The position numbers and the translations under genes were made by a program. Under the pieces are notes generated by a model. That model was not told where the DNA came from, searched no databases, and saw nothing but the letters and a program-made list of their open reading frames with translations. Positions 8,279-16,267 of a stretch of 64,000 bases of DNA are shown piece by piece. Every line of letters begins with the position of its first letter. Position 1 is the first letter of the stretch. The stretch comes from a virus, in IMG/VR virus record IMGVR_UViG_3300033149_001989, positions 62,001 through 126,000 of that record. One strand, written 5' to 3'.

Positions 8279-8787
8279 TACCCTCAGAAGCGTGGGTTTT
8301 GCCACGTCCAGGTAAATCTAAGTACGTAGGAGCCTTTCCCCTCCACTTTGAACGTAAATTATTAAGGGAACTAAACATTGACCACGAAAAAGACAAGATA
8401 CTCCATCCATTTGGTGGTAAGGCTGAGTTTGGAACTAGATGCGATATTAACCCAGAAGTAGAACCTGATATAGTCTGTGATGCACACGATTTGCCATTTG
8501 AGGATAATACTTTTGACCTTGTGATTCTTGACCCACCATATAGTGAGGATTATGCTGAGAGATTGTATAATACCAAAAAGCACGGAAAACTGCGGTTCAA
8601 AAAATATACGGCAGAAGCGGTTAGAGTGACGAAAGTCGGTGGGTTCATCACTATGTACCACTATCTTGCTACACCAGCTATACGAGACACGATTCTAGTA
8701 AAAAGAATTCTAATGGAGACAAGGGTTTGGCACAAAGCAAGAATAATACACATACATCAGAAAAGACCAGAACTATGGCAAAAGTAG
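8275..8787 (+). CDS. DNA methyltransferase-like protein (DPPY motif)
   Basis: 170 aa from ATG 8275 with GGAGGTGG upstream. SAM-fold features: 'VCDAHDLPFEDNTFDLVILDPPYS' (catalytic DPPY near 100) with an acidic loop before it; the glycine motif is poorly conserved (FGGKAEFG near 47). The core looks complete but short, lacking a clear target-recognition domain. Could methylate adenine or N4-cytosine; specificity unknown. Overlaps the MT-A70 gene that follows. Confidence 0.72.
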   Translation: MIPSEAWVLPRPGKSKYVGAFPLHFERKLLRELNIDHEKDKILHPFGGKAEFGTRCDINPEVEPDIVCDAHDLPFEDNTFDLVILDPPYSEDYAERLYNTKKHGKLRFKKYTAEAVRVTKVGGFITMYHYLATPAIRDTILVKRILMETRVWHKARIIHIHQKRPELWQK

Positions 8788-9347
8788 TGCGTTATAAGAC
8801 TATCTATGCTGACCCTCCCTGGAAGTATAGGAACAACAAGGCGGATTCGGCTAGGTTAGGAGCGGCTACTTCAGCTTACCCTGTTATGAAATTGGAGGAT
8901 ATAATGGCTTTACCAGTTTCTAATATAGCTGATAGGGATGCTACATTATTATTATGGGTTACTATGCCTATGCTCCAAGATGGTTTGCGGGTTATAAAGG
9001 CTTGGGGTTTTACTTATAAAACTTGTGCCTTTGTTTGGGTAAAACTCAACCCCTCTGGTATAGGTGTCTATAGTGGTTTAGGGCACTGGGTTAATGGTAA
9101 TGCTGAGTTAGTTCTCCTAGCCAACAGAGGTCATCCATTGAGGCTGAGGAAAGATATTAAGCAAATAGTAATGGCGCCCAGAGGAGCACACTCCATTAAA
9201 CCAGATGAGGTTAGGAAGAGAATAGAACTACTATTTGAACCTCCAAGAATAGAATTATTTGCCAGAAGGAAACATGATGGATGGGATTGTTGGGGCAATG
9301 AAATTGATTCTGACATAAATATAGAGGATTACTTAGGGAAGAATTAA
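8775..9347 (+). CDS. MT-A70 family adenine methyltransferase
   Basis: 190 aa from ATG 8775, overlapping the end of the preceding methylase. IYADPPWKY near 12-20 is the DPPW catalytic motif; LLLWVTMP, VKLNPSG and a C-terminal 'RIELFARRKHDGWDCWGNE' are hallmarks of the MT-A70 family (N6-adenine methylation of DNA in phages). A paralogue lies at 21779. Probably protects phage DNA from restriction (inference). Confidence 0.9.
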   Translation: MAKVVRYKTIYADPPWKYRNNKADSARLGAATSAYPVMKLEDIMALPVSNIADRDATLLLWVTMPMLQDGLRVIKAWGFTYKTCAFVWVKLNPSGIGVYSGLGHWVNGNAELVLLANRGHPLRLRKDIKQIVMAPRGAHSIKPDEVRKRIELLFEPPRIELFARRKHDGWDCWGNEIDSDINIEDYLGKN

Positions 9348-9349
9348 CA

Positions 9350-9883
9350 ATGCACATGGTAGTTAGAGTCCTAGTATTTGCCAAAGATGCGGAGGAGGCA
9401 GTGAAGATAGCAGGAGATGCTCTTTACAGTATGTGTGGAGACGGTATGCCTTTTGATTACTACAATTTGTTTGATAACGAGGCTGCTTCTGAAAGGTGGG
9501 GTGAACTACCAGTTGTTATGAGGGTGTGCAATAAGATGGGAACAAAAAGATGTGATAACTGCCCCGACCGCTTCAAATGCTATACAGATAGGCAAGCCTA
9601 CGACCTGCTCGAAGAAGGGATACAGGCTTCAGAGAGGGAATTTTATCGCTATCTAACCGACCTACGTAAATGCTTTTACAAGAAAGACAAAAAGAAACTA
9701 ATAGATGATGGTCATTTTAGATACCTCTGCTATAAACTTGGTGAATATGGGGGTTCGTCTATTTACTTGTATAATGAAGAAGGAGAAGGTATACGTTCTC
9801 GAAAAGAATTAGAAGATATTCTGGTGCACGCTGATAGAGAAGATGAAATTCTATATATAATTCCAGCAGATGTGCATTATTAA
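9350..9883 (+). CDS. Hypothetical protein with central CRFC box
   Basis: 177 aa. The N-terminal 'VRVLVFAKDAEEAVKIA' plus 'GMPFDYYNLFD' is a pattern I know from small phage proteins of unknown function. CDNCPDRFKCYT follows near 72, then a helical, basic second half (RYLTDLRKCFYKKDKKK). Here the tag is internal, between two folded parts. Confidence 0.72.
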   Translation: MHMVVRVLVFAKDAEEAVKIAGDALYSMCGDGMPFDYYNLFDNEAASERWGELPVVMRVCNKMGTKRCDNCPDRFKCYTDRQAYDLLEEGIQASEREFYRYLTDLRKCFYKKDKKKLIDDGHFRYLCYKLGEYGGSSIYLYNEEGEGIRSRKELEDILVHADREDEILYIIPADVHY

Positions 9884-9889
9884 AAGGGC

Positions 9890-9918
9890 TTGACTTCACA
9901 CTTGGCATATTGTATTAT
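9890..9918 (+). promoter_or_regulatory. Sigma-70-type promoter
   Basis: TTGACT (9890-9895), 17-base spacer containing GGCATATTG, TATTAT (9913-9918). Precedes the ATPase gene. A 16-codon ATG frame near 9943 may be a leader. Confidence 0.75.
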
Positions 9919-10009
9919 AAAGTATTATGTATAATATAATTATGACTGTTTCCATTAGAGCGAAAGGGTCTACTGGAAATCAAAAATTTTAATTTGAAAT
10001 TAGAGGAAA

Positions 10010-10894
10010 ATGGCTTGCTTAACAGTAACTAAGTATATCGAACTGAGAAAATATCTGAGGGCTTTTAGAAAGCGGCACATTGGGTTGCTTATTGTGGTGT
10101 CTAGGGCTGGTCTAGGTAAAACTTCTTTAGTGGAAGAGGAATTAGAAGTGGAAGCACCATTGATACTCAATTCTCATATTACCCCGTTAGCCTTTTACAA
10201 GATGCTGGCTGAAAAAGTAAAAGAGGAAAAAGATTGTTTTGTTGTTATTGACGAAGCAGAAATAATGTTTAGCAATCCAAAATTAAAGACTATGCTAAAA
10301 TTGTTATGCGATACTAGAAAAGAAAAAATTGTGCAATATAGTTCCACTACACCATTACTTAGGGGTTTACCTAAAGAAATTCATACCGAAGCCAAAGTGA
10401 TAATGCTAATAAATACGCTTGAACCGAAAGATGAGCATATAAAGGCTATTATGTCTAGAGGACATCTAATATCCTTCGAACCTCCTGATATGGAAATATT
10501 TAACTACTTGGATAATTCTTTATGGGTTGAGGACAAAGAAGTTATCAAGTTTATAAAAGGTTATGCAAACTTGTCTAAATCTATGTCTCTTAGAACATAT
10601 GTTAAGGCAGTGGAAAGCAAAATGTCTAATCTTGATTGGCAAGCCATTGTATTAAATGATATGGAATTAGATAATAGATTGCTTGTTGTTCAAAGAATAC
10701 TACAAGATAAAAGTATTAGAAAAGAGGCAAAGCGGATTGAACAGTGGCGCACCCTGACTGGTGACAGTCAAGCACAATACTATCGTTATAGAAAAATGTA
10801 TCTCACTAAAGTCCTTGGAAAGAAATTGGATGATGAAATTGACAAAGAATTTATCAATTTATCACCAAATACAAACAATGCACAACCTCAGTAG
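10010..10894 (+). CDS. AAA+ ATPase
   Basis: 294 aa. Walker A SRAGLGKTS near 31-39, Walker B CFVVIDEAE near 79-87, sensor-1-like VQYSSTTPL near 109. A helical C-terminal domain with Arg/Lys-rich stretches could bind DNA. Resembles MuB/TniB-like or loader-type ATPases rather than a helicase; target unknown. First gene of the 9890 promoter. Confidence 0.75.
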   Translation: MACLTVTKYIELRKYLRAFRKRHIGLLIVVSRAGLGKTSLVEEELEVEAPLILNSHITPLAFYKMLAEKVKEEKDCFVVIDEAEIMFSNPKLKTMLKLLCDTRKEKIVQYSSTTPLLRGLPKEIHTEAKVIMLINTLEPKDEHIKAIMSRGHLISFEPPDMEIFNYLDNSLWVEDKEVIKFIKGYANLSKSMSLRTYVKAVESKMSNLDWQAIVLNDMELDNRLLVVQRILQDKSIRKEAKRIEQWRTLTGDSQAQYYRYRKMYLTKVLGKKLDDEIDKEFINLSPNTNNAQPQ

Positions 10895-10928
10895 TGAACT
10901 TTACATTATGTCAAGCGGGTCGTGAACT

Positions 10929-11084
10929 TTGTTATATTTTATAATTTCTGTCATAATTGTTGTAATTGCATCGTTTATCATTACGTTACTTGGGAAAAAT
11001 CCTTACTCTAATCAAGTTAAATTGAAGAAAAATCGTCGAAAAAGTAAATCTCATGGCTTTAGTGATGGTGTGGGATGGAGATAA
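10929..11084 (+). CDS. Small single-pass membrane protein
   Basis: TTG start, 51 aa. A hydrophobic helix (about 3-21) followed by a Lys/Arg-rich cytoplasmic tail. Overlaps the next tiny membrane ORF. Unknown; phages often encode such peptides. Confidence 0.45.
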   Translation: MLYFIISVIIVVIASFIITLLGKNPYSNQVKLKKNRRKSKSHGFSDGVGWR

Positions 11085-11137
11085 TTGTTATTGCATTTAT
11101 TGTCGCCCTAGTAATTGTTTTCTGTTGTAAAAGATGA
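11075..11137 (+). CDS. 20-aa hydrophobic peptide
   Basis: ATG at 11075 inside the previous ORF; almost entirely Ile/Val/Ala/Phe with a CCKR end, i.e. a single membrane helix. The stop overlaps another ATG (ATGA at 11134) opening an 18-codon basic frame to 11190. Coupling is the only support. Confidence 0.35.
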   Translation: MEIIVIAFIVALVIVFCCKR

Positions 11138-11190
11138 CTGGAAAGAAGTTGGCTGGCAGGGAGATTATTCCCAATGATAAGCAAAAATAA

Positions 11191-11367
11191 GAAGGTAATA
11201 ACAGTGAGAAAATTCACCAAAGAAACAAAGAACCTAAAGGAAAGGCATTGAAACTGGTAACTCTTTATATAAGAAGGTTATCCAGTAAAAGCGGAACTAA
11301 TTGTAGACGACTTTCTCGACCTTATAGAGGAGGATATGCTCAAGGCTGGCTTTAGGAGTGTGGAGCT
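11191..11367 (+). pseudogene. Remnant of a gene related to the one at 21036
   Basis: Just before the gene at 11368 a frame ends MLKAGFRSVEL, nearly the same as the C-terminus MLKVGFRRIKL of the protein encoded at 21036-21350. Upstream the similarity stops and no start is available. A short GTG frame (11204-11251) also lies here. Part of the duplicated cassette described in the findings. Confidence 0.45.
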
Positions 11368-11562
11368 ATGAAAAGGTATGAATATGCAGAGCAGGAAGGA
11401 CATCATATCAAAGAAGATAATAGATTAACAGAAGTTGTATATGTCGAGTGTGAAGGTTGTGGGATAACTTCCAATGACCTTACTGGTTGGGGGTGTCTTT
11501 ATGATGATAGGGATGATGTGTGGTATTATCTTTGTCCTTCGTGTCAAGAGGTGGAGTTATGA
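11368..11562 (+). CDS. Small zinc-ribbon protein, paralogue of 21347
   Basis: 64 aa. CEGC near 29-32 and CPSC near 57-60 give one complete zinc ribbon. The first 30 residues (RYEYAEQEGHHIKEDN) are nearly repeated in the ORF at 21347. Overlaps the DnaJ-type zinc protein downstream (stop/ATG). Confidence 0.65.
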   Translation: MKRYEYAEQEGHHIKEDNRLTEVVYVECEGCGITSNDLTGWGCLYDDRDDVWYYLCPSCQEVEL

Positions 11563-11738
11563 TAACGGTATTATGCCCAATATGTAACGGTGATGGGGAA
11601 GTAGAAAAGCGACAAGGTTCATCAGTAACCACAAAGATTAAATGTGTGAAGTGTGACGGGAAAGGATACATAGAGGCAAAAGAGGAATTTGTATTTTACC
11701 AGCCTTCTATTTCCCAACTCAAACATATGTTTGAGTAA
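11559..11738 (+). CDS. DnaJ-type CxxCxGxG zinc-finger protein
   Basis: 59 aa starting ATG 11559. Two repeats, CPICNGDG near 6 and CVKCDGKG near 29, are the DnaJ central-domain pattern and together form one zinc site. A helical tail follows. Stand-alone versions are common in phages; function unclear. A shorter relative is at 21707. Confidence 0.7.
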   Translation: MITVLCPICNGDGEVEKRQGSSVTTKIKCVKCDGKGYIEAKEEFVFYQPSISQLKHMFE

Positions 11739-11849
11739 TGTCTTAACTCTAGGCTTATGGTAAGGATAGAAACGAGCTACCACTTACGGGTTGCCCAAAG
11801 GCAGCCACTATGGTACTTATTGTCAGGTCTGAAGCTAAAGGAGGTTAGA
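11739..11849 (+). other. Leader-like intergenic segment
   Basis: About 110 bases without an ORF, relatively G/C-rich against its surroundings and containing several short inverted pairs (for example GGTAAG/CTTACG-like). Possibly a structured 5' leader of the next gene; no known riboswitch recognised. Confidence 0.25.
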
Positions 11850-12068
11850 ATGAACCAAGATGAACTAATTAAGTACAAGCTGACGGATAACCAATTGAAA
11901 CAAAATTTGGGATGACACCGAAAGCTATGACAGTATGGATGATTGGCGGAAAAAGGTTCGTAGAAATATAGCCGAAGACCAACTTCGCAAAGTAATTATT
12001 TCTGTTATCCGACAAGAAATTGCCGATGAGTTGAAATGTAAAAAGGAGGTAAAAAATGAAAACCTATA
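11850..12068 (+). pseudogene. Acidic/basic helical protein gene with one frameshift
   Basis: ATG 11850 with GGAGG upstream opens a frame that stops after 21 codons. The neighbouring frame takes over at an A run near 11900 and reads KIWDDTESYDSMDDWRKKV then a charged helix to 12068. One added or lost base would restore a protein of about 72 aa. Confidence 0.5.
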
Positions 12069-12547
12069 GAGCCTTATGTATTCTTATCTATACGTCCATT
12101 GGTTTCCTCTTAGGTTGGTGTCTATGCCCTCAGTTCATAGAACCTGAAGTTGTGCCTGTAGGTTACTATACAGTAGTCCTAGTTGACCGCCCAGTACCTG
12201 AGCCTTACGCCGTACCAGTTGAGAGGGTAATAGTCAAAACCGAATATGTTAGAATACCTCAGCCATTGCGCAACTTTGAGACTGTAAACGAGTTAAAGGA
12301 TTTCCTCTCAAGAACCAACGTTGACGAAACCACGATTATAATGAATGACCCGAAGGAGAAAGCGGACTGCGATGACTATGCTCTACTTCTTATTAAGTAT
12401 GCCCATAGGGAAGGGTATGCTTTACATTTTCAGATAGACAAAATAGGGCACCGAGGACACGCCCTTTGCTGTGCTCTGATTGGGAATGAGGTATACTTCA
12501 TCGAGCCTTCTACTGATGAATATTGGAAAGTAGCAAACATAGATTAA
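12056..12547 (+). CDS. Membrane-anchored transglutaminase-like cysteine protein
   Basis: 163 aa with GGAGGT before the ATG. Residues 7-25 form a signal-anchor. A proline-rich linker leads to a papain/transglutaminase-like core: Cys in 'ADCDDYALLL' near 104, His in 'GHRGHALC' near 134, and an acidic residue in IEPSTDEYW near 150. This is the Cys-His-Asp order of transglutaminase-like peptidases. Likely acts at the cell envelope, for example on peptidoglycan or host surface proteins (inference). Confidence 0.7.
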   Translation: MKTYRALCILIYTSIGFLLGWCLCPQFIEPEVVPVGYYTVVLVDRPVPEPYAVPVERVIVKTEYVRIPQPLRNFETVNELKDFLSRTNVDETTIIMNDPKEKADCDDYALLLIKYAHREGYALHFQIDKIGHRGHALCCALIGNEVYFIEPSTDEYWKVANID

Positions 12548-12558
12548 CCTTAATAAAA

Positions 12559-12987
12559 ATGGCCATGGACGAAAAAGAATTGAACCAGAAAATAAAAGAC
12601 GGGAGGTGTATTTGTGATGCTTGTGCCAGACGGTTTATCTGTTGGACACAAAAAAGAGCGTTCAGTGAACCAGCTTATCAATCTTTATATGAGGTTCATA
12701 TCCAAGAGGGTAAAAGTCATGAAGAGGCTATTGCTCAGGTAAGAAGTTTTGTTGAACATGAATGTTCTACTGCAATACAAATAGCCGAAAGAGGCAAAAG
12801 AGCAGAAGTGAAGGATTGTTGGGTTAAAGAACGGAAATTGCATCCCTCATATTCGAAGCAAGATAGGTGGGTATATGATAAATTATCATCGGTTAGAGAC
12901 TCAACGAGGTCGGTTGATGAGTTTAAAAAAGAAATAACAGATTTAAAAAAGAAAATGCGGAAAGCGTTTTATGGAAAAGATGCCTAG
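12559..12987 (+). CDS. CRFC-box protein, paralogue of the 54536 gene
   Basis: 142 aa from ATG 12559. CDACARRFICWT near 20 is followed by 'KRAFSEPAYQSLYEVHIQEG', matching 'ERIFSDPLYQGLYEALIGKG' after the same box in the protein at 54536-54877. The remainder is helical and charged, with a C-terminal coiled coil. The pair shows the box and its adjacent helix being inherited together. Overlaps the UDG gene downstream. Confidence 0.75.
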   Translation: MAMDEKELNQKIKDGRCICDACARRFICWTQKRAFSEPAYQSLYEVHIQEGKSHEEAIAQVRSFVEHECSTAIQIAERGKRAEVKDCWVKERKLHPSYSKQDRWVYDKLSSVRDSTRSVDEFKKEITDLKKKMRKAFYGKDA

Positions 12988-14476
12988 AGCAAACTGTGAT
13001 GTTTGCACACTAAAGGATTCAGTATTTGTTCCATCCGAGATTAATGACTCAGGGGTTTTAATTTTGGTAGAGGCACCAGGATACCACGAGTCTAAAGAAG
13101 GTAAGCCGTTAGTGGGGGTTGCTGGTCACGACTTGGAAAGTATTATTAAAGAGTTGGGTTATGAAAGAAAAGATGCTAGTTATATCAATGCAGTGACTTG
13201 TTTAACAAATCCTAGAGTAAGCATTTATACTTCTAAAGGATGGGTTATATGGAAAAGGTTGAAAGTTGGGGATTTGGTTCTTACTCATACTGGCAAGTTT
13301 AAACGAATTATCTCTAAGATTGAATTTTCGGCTAAAAAAGAAATATTTAAAGTAAAAACAAAGGCTGGTAATGTTTGGGTATCTAGTGACCATAGATTTA
13401 ATACGAAAGATGGGTGGAAATTTGTATCTAAACTAAAGATTGGTGACAAAATTCAAGTTTTTGGCGAAAAGTGTCCTGTCTGCGATAAAATCTTCTATTC
13501 AAGAAATAAATTTTGTTCACCTAATTGTGAAAAAATAGATAGAAGTAAACGAATGGCGGAACGTAATAAATTAGGGTTATCACTTGAAACGAGAGAAAAA
13601 ATACGGAAATCTATGCTTACTCAGTATCAATCTGGATTAAGAAATCCACAAGAGATTACTAAACGTGCCCACGAAGTATATAAACAAGGATGTACTGGTT
13701 TAGGTGAAAATGAACTAAAAGGTTTATTATCTTTGTGGAATTATAATTTTATCCACCACGCAGAAGTTGATAAATGGCAAGTTGACTTTTTGTTAAATAA
13801 CAAAATTATTGTAGAAATATGGACTGGTGGGTTAAGCGAGTGGCAAGAAATAGAAAGCAAAAGAAAATATTTAGAACCTTTGGGGTATACAGTATTAGAT
13901 TATCATTTTTCTCTTGTATATAGGTATCCTGACTTAATACGTTACGAATTAGACAATATAAATAAAAATCATAATAAGGAATTTAGCTTTGATTTTGTTT
14001 CTATTGATAGTATTAAGAAAGGGAGTGGTGTATTTAGACGTAAGTTTTATTCATTAGAAGTGGAAGATGACGAATCTTTTGTGGCTAGAAATATTGTTCA
14101 CCATAATTGTCGCCCGACTAAGCAGAGGGATGGGAAAACATATAACCGCACCCCTACCAATAAGGAAATCGAGTGGTGTAACGAAAGGATGATTGCTGAA
14201 ATTGAAAAGTTACATTCACAAATAATTGTTTGTATGGGTAAGATACCTTATGTTGCGTTGACTGGTAACAAAGATGCAGTTATGCGTAATATTGTTGGTT
14301 CAACCTTTGAATGGCGGGGCAAGTTTGATGTAATTGTTACCTATCATCCAGCGGCGATAACCCACTCAGGTGGTAGTGGAACAGAACGTGGAAGAATGAT
14401 AAGAAATGAAATAAAGAATACCCTCCGCAAGGCTTTTGGAACAAAACCAAAGCCAAAGCAGTTAAAATTGTTATGA
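12971..14476 (+). CDS. Family 4-type uracil-DNA glycosylase split by an intein
   Basis: 501 aa precursor. Exteins: residues 1-76 carry CDVC (C9, C12) and a UDG motif A 'VEAPGYHESKEGKPLVG'; residues 380-501 carry CRPTKQR, a further Cys in EWCNE and the C-terminal YHPAA motif. The four Cys are those that bind the Fe-S cluster in family 4 UDGs. The intein, residues 77-379, starts with Cys, ends HHN and is followed by Cys+1, which is itself a cluster ligand. The intein holds a zinc-like CPVC...CSPNC segment and a Vsr-like nuclease core (WQVDFLL...IIVEIW) instead of LAGLIDADG. Spliced product about 198 aa removes uracil from DNA. Confidence 0.88.
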   Translation: MEKMPRANCDVCTLKDSVFVPSEINDSGVLILVEAPGYHESKEGKPLVGVAGHDLESIIKELGYERKDASYINAVTCLTNPRVSIYTSKGWVIWKRLKVGDLVLTHTGKFKRIISKIEFSAKKEIFKVKTKAGNVWVSSDHRFNTKDGWKFVSKLKIGDKIQVFGEKCPVCDKIFYSRNKFCSPNCEKIDRSKRMAERNKLGLSLETREKIRKSMLTQYQSGLRNPQEITKRAHEVYKQGCTGLGENELKGLLSLWNYNFIHHAEVDKWQVDFLLNNKIIVEIWTGGLSEWQEIESKRKYLEPLGYTVLDYHFSLVYRYPDLIRYELDNINKNHNKEFSFDFVSIDSIKKGSGVFRRKFYSLEVEDDESFVARNIVHHNCRPTKQRDGKTYNRTPTNKEIEWCNERMIAEIEKLHSQIIVCMGKIPYVALTGNKDAVMRNIVGSTFEWRGKFDVIVTYHPAAITHSGGSGTERGRMIRNEIKNTLRKAFGTKPKPKQLKLL

Positions 14477-14868
14477 AATCTTTATCTAAAGGAATCGTAA
14501 AAAAAGTTAAACCTATTGGGAAAGTTAATCGAAACATTGTAAGACCGATGGACGGAGAACGCATTGTCTTTCGGGTAATAAGTAGACACCCAAAATTCTA
14601 CTATGACCAAGACTATGGGTGCAAACCAGAAAAGGTAGAAGATTGCGATACTTGTCCCTATAAATTCGAATGTTTTACCATAGGAAGGCATACCAATTGG
14701 GATGGTAGTGACCTTATTCAAATAGAATTTAAGGGTAAGACACTTGGTATTTTCCCAAGATACTGGAAGACACCAGAACCAACAACAAACGAACTTGAGG
14801 CATATCTTTGGGGGGAGTCTAATGGTAGGCTTCAAATGAGGACTTCTAGGGGTAGTAGTTGGAGATAA
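14473..14868 (+). CDS. Hypothetical protein with CRFC box
   Basis: 131 aa, ATGA overlap with the UDG gene. Basic N-terminus (Lys-rich, 1-30), then CDTCPYKFECFT near 58, then a beta-rich part with FPRYWKTPEP. The box has Lys in place of Arg. Function unknown. Confidence 0.72.
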   Translation: MKSLSKGIVKKVKPIGKVNRNIVRPMDGERIVFRVISRHPKFYYDQDYGCKPEKVEDCDTCPYKFECFTIGRHTNWDGSDLIQIEFKGKTLGIFPRYWKTPEPTTNELEAYLWGESNGRLQMRTSRGSSWR

Positions 14869-14892
14869 AAATAGATGTGTCGCAAAAAGGAC

Positions 14893-14921
14893 TTGACATT
14901 TAGCGTGGCATATGGTAGGAT
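14893..14921 (+). promoter_or_regulatory. Sigma-70-type promoter
   Basis: TTGACA (14893-14898), 17 bases with GTGGCATATGG, TAGGAT (14916-14921). A 19-codon frame starting ATGACAGT near 14928 follows; its beginning and the AGCGAAAG after it resemble the leader after the 9890 promoter. Confidence 0.75.
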
Positions 14922-15000
14922 AATAATATGACAGTAAAAGTATTTATTGTAGCGAAAGAGGTTGGGGACAACGAATCCAAACTTTGAAAGATTCAAAATA

Positions 15001-15162
15001 ATGTCAGAACCTTGTGAAAGTACACTTTTTTCGGGGTACATATCGGTAGATGCCATGTTTTATCCCTGTTCATTTGCCGAAGGTGTGGGTGAGTGGTGTG
15101 AGGGAATAGATGTTATAAATAGTAATGATTTTGTTAAAGATGTATGGTGGTGGGGTAGTTGA
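15001..15162 (+). CDS. Orphan C-terminal piece resembling a radical-SAM accessory (SPASM-like) region
   Basis: 53 aa from ATG 15001. CEST near 5, 'YISVDAMFYPCSFAEG' near 13-28, C near 34, and a DFVKDVWWW end. This resembles the C-terminal Cys region of radical SAM maturases, where the extra Fe-S cluster binds next to a 'dG-xxxPC' strand. The catalytic CxxxCxxC barrel is missing from the window upstream. Probably a gene fragment; a retained stand-alone cluster protein is possible. Confidence 0.45.
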   Translation: MSEPCESTLFSGYISVDAMFYPCSFAEGVGEWCEGIDVINSNDFVKDVWWWGS

Positions 15163-15280
15163 AGACCTTGCTAAGTTAATCGCAACAAATGGTTGGGCTG
15201 AGGATTTTGGCCTAGAAGAGATTGACGATTATGATATAGAACGGGCAAAAATTTCATTAAAGAGAATGAAGGTAGAGTAG
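15140..15280 (+). CDS. 46-aa acidic hypothetical protein
   Basis: ATG 15140 overlaps the end of the previous ORF. Acidic helical sequence (LAKLIATNGWAEDFGLEEID). Coupled placement and amphipathic pattern suggest a real small protein; no family. Confidence 0.4.
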   Translation: MYGGGVVEDLAKLIATNGWAEDFGLEEIDDYDIERAKISLKRMKVE

Positions 15281-15377
15281 CTTATATATTTAGAATATCA
15301 GATTTCGGAGAGGAAACTGAATCCAGTATGAGAAGTGGTGATGTTTTTGATGGTGTGATTCCATACGATGCGTGGCT
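15281..15377 (+). other. Spacer with a start-less reading frame
   Basis: A frame reading AYIFRISDFGEETESSM then DVFDGVIPYDAWL and a stop near 15379 lacks an upstream start other than an internal ATG near 15328. Possibly a frameshifted continuation of the preceding ORF. Confidence 0.3.
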
Positions 15378-15446
15378 ATGATGTCTATAGATAGAAAAGA
15401 ACGCCGTAAAAAAGTAAGGAAAGCAGAAATCTTTTGTATGAGGTGA
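15378..15446 (+). CDS. 22-aa basic peptide
   Basis: ATG 15378, Lys/Arg-rich (DRKERRKKVRKAE). Its stop codon overlaps the ribosome site of the next gene. Minimal evidence. Confidence 0.3.
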   Translation: MMSIDRKERRKKVRKAEIFCMR

Positions 15447-15450
15447 ATCA

Positions 15451-15669
15451 ATGAAGGAATTATTGAAGCAGTATGTCAATAAACAGGTGTCCATTATGGT
15501 AAAGGATAGTAACAAAGCCAAAGGTGGAATACTAGAGGTTGTGGGTGAAGATTGTATAGTGCTTAACCCAAGAACCAACCACGTAGACAGAATTATTATC
15601 GCAATCAGTGAGATAACAAGTATTTTAGTCAGTAAATCAGTAGGTGAAGACAATGGAAATGGAAGGTAA
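15451..15669 (+). CDS. Sm/LSm-like small protein
   Basis: 72 aa. Pattern of an Sm fold: a helix (KELLKQYVNKQ), then strands 'VSIMV', 'KGGILEVVGEDCIVLN' and 'RIIIAISEITSILV', with the conserved Gly-Ile-Leu and Asp-x-Ile-Val-Leu elements of bacterial LSm or Hfq-like barrels. Would form an RNA- or ligand-binding ring. GAGGTG precedes the start. Fold assignment is by eye only. Confidence 0.55.
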   Translation: MKELLKQYVNKQVSIMVKDSNKAKGGILEVVGEDCIVLNPRTNHVDRIIIAISEITSILVSKSVGEDNGNGR

Positions 15670-15754
15670 GAATAATCACTGGACAACGGTGCCAGATAGC
15701 ATATTTAGGAAAATCGGTGTCCAGTTTACAATTTGGAGGTATAATGAAGATTGA
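15653..15754 (+). CDS. 33-aa hypothetical peptide
   Basis: ATG 15653 lies inside the LSm-like gene and the stop inside the next gene. Trp-containing, no family. Supported only by overlap architecture. Confidence 0.3.
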   Translation: MEMEGKNNHWTTVPDSIFRKIGVQFTIWRYNED

Positions 15755-16103
15755 ATATAAGACCATCGTTCACGGTATGGTTAAGGAGTTAAAGTGGCAA
15801 GATAGCAGAGAAGTTGTGCAGTGGGTTGCTTGTTGTGATAAAATGAGGTCTGCCATAGAGCGTAGAATCATTGAACCTTCTGGTGATGGTTTCTTGCTAA
15901 TGAATGTGGAAAATGAATATGAATGTGGTTACTACCCATCAAGAGACCACCTTTGCCCTGGCAAGTTCTGTCCTTATTGTGGCACCGAGGTTGAATTAAT
16001 TGAAGTAAAGAAAGTTAGACGAGAAACTAGAACCAGAAGGGTTAGAGCAAAAACAACACCTGCACACGCAGAAACATACACCGTCGAGGTGGGAGTAAAA
16101 TGA
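15744..16103 (+). CDS. Hypothetical protein with zinc ribbon
   Basis: 119 aa, ATG 15744 with GGAGG 7 bases upstream. CPGKFCPYCGTE near 71-83 is a rubredoxin-like knuckle, preceded by two Cys near 30-31; a strongly basic Arg-rich segment follows (RRETRTRRVRAK). Probably a nucleic-acid-binding zinc protein. ATGA overlap with the next gene. Confidence 0.6.
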   Translation: MKIEYKTIVHGMVKELKWQDSREVVQWVACCDKMRSAIERRIIEPSGDGFLLMNVENEYECGYYPSRDHLCPGKFCPYCGTEVELIEVKKVRRETRTRRVRAKTTPAHAETYTVEVGVK

Positions 16104-16267
16104 AAACAGCAGAAGAACATCCAACATATCTCAAATGCCCCAAATGTGATGAAAAATTTGAGGAAGACGAAGTACTTGCAATAACTACTTATAAAGGTGT
16201 CTGGGAAGAAGAACTTGTTTTCTTTATTCCAGCTTGCGGAATTGTAAAATCTAGGAGATATATTTAG
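16100..16267 (+). CDS. 55-aa protein with CPKC knuckle
   Basis: KCPKCDEKFEEDE near 12-24 is half of a zinc ribbon; a later ACG is the only other Cys. Followed directly by a GTG-started gene sharing its last base. Function unknown. Confidence 0.5.
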   Translation: MKTAEEHPTYLKCPKCDEKFEEDEVLAITTYKGVWEEELVFFIPACGIVKSRRYI

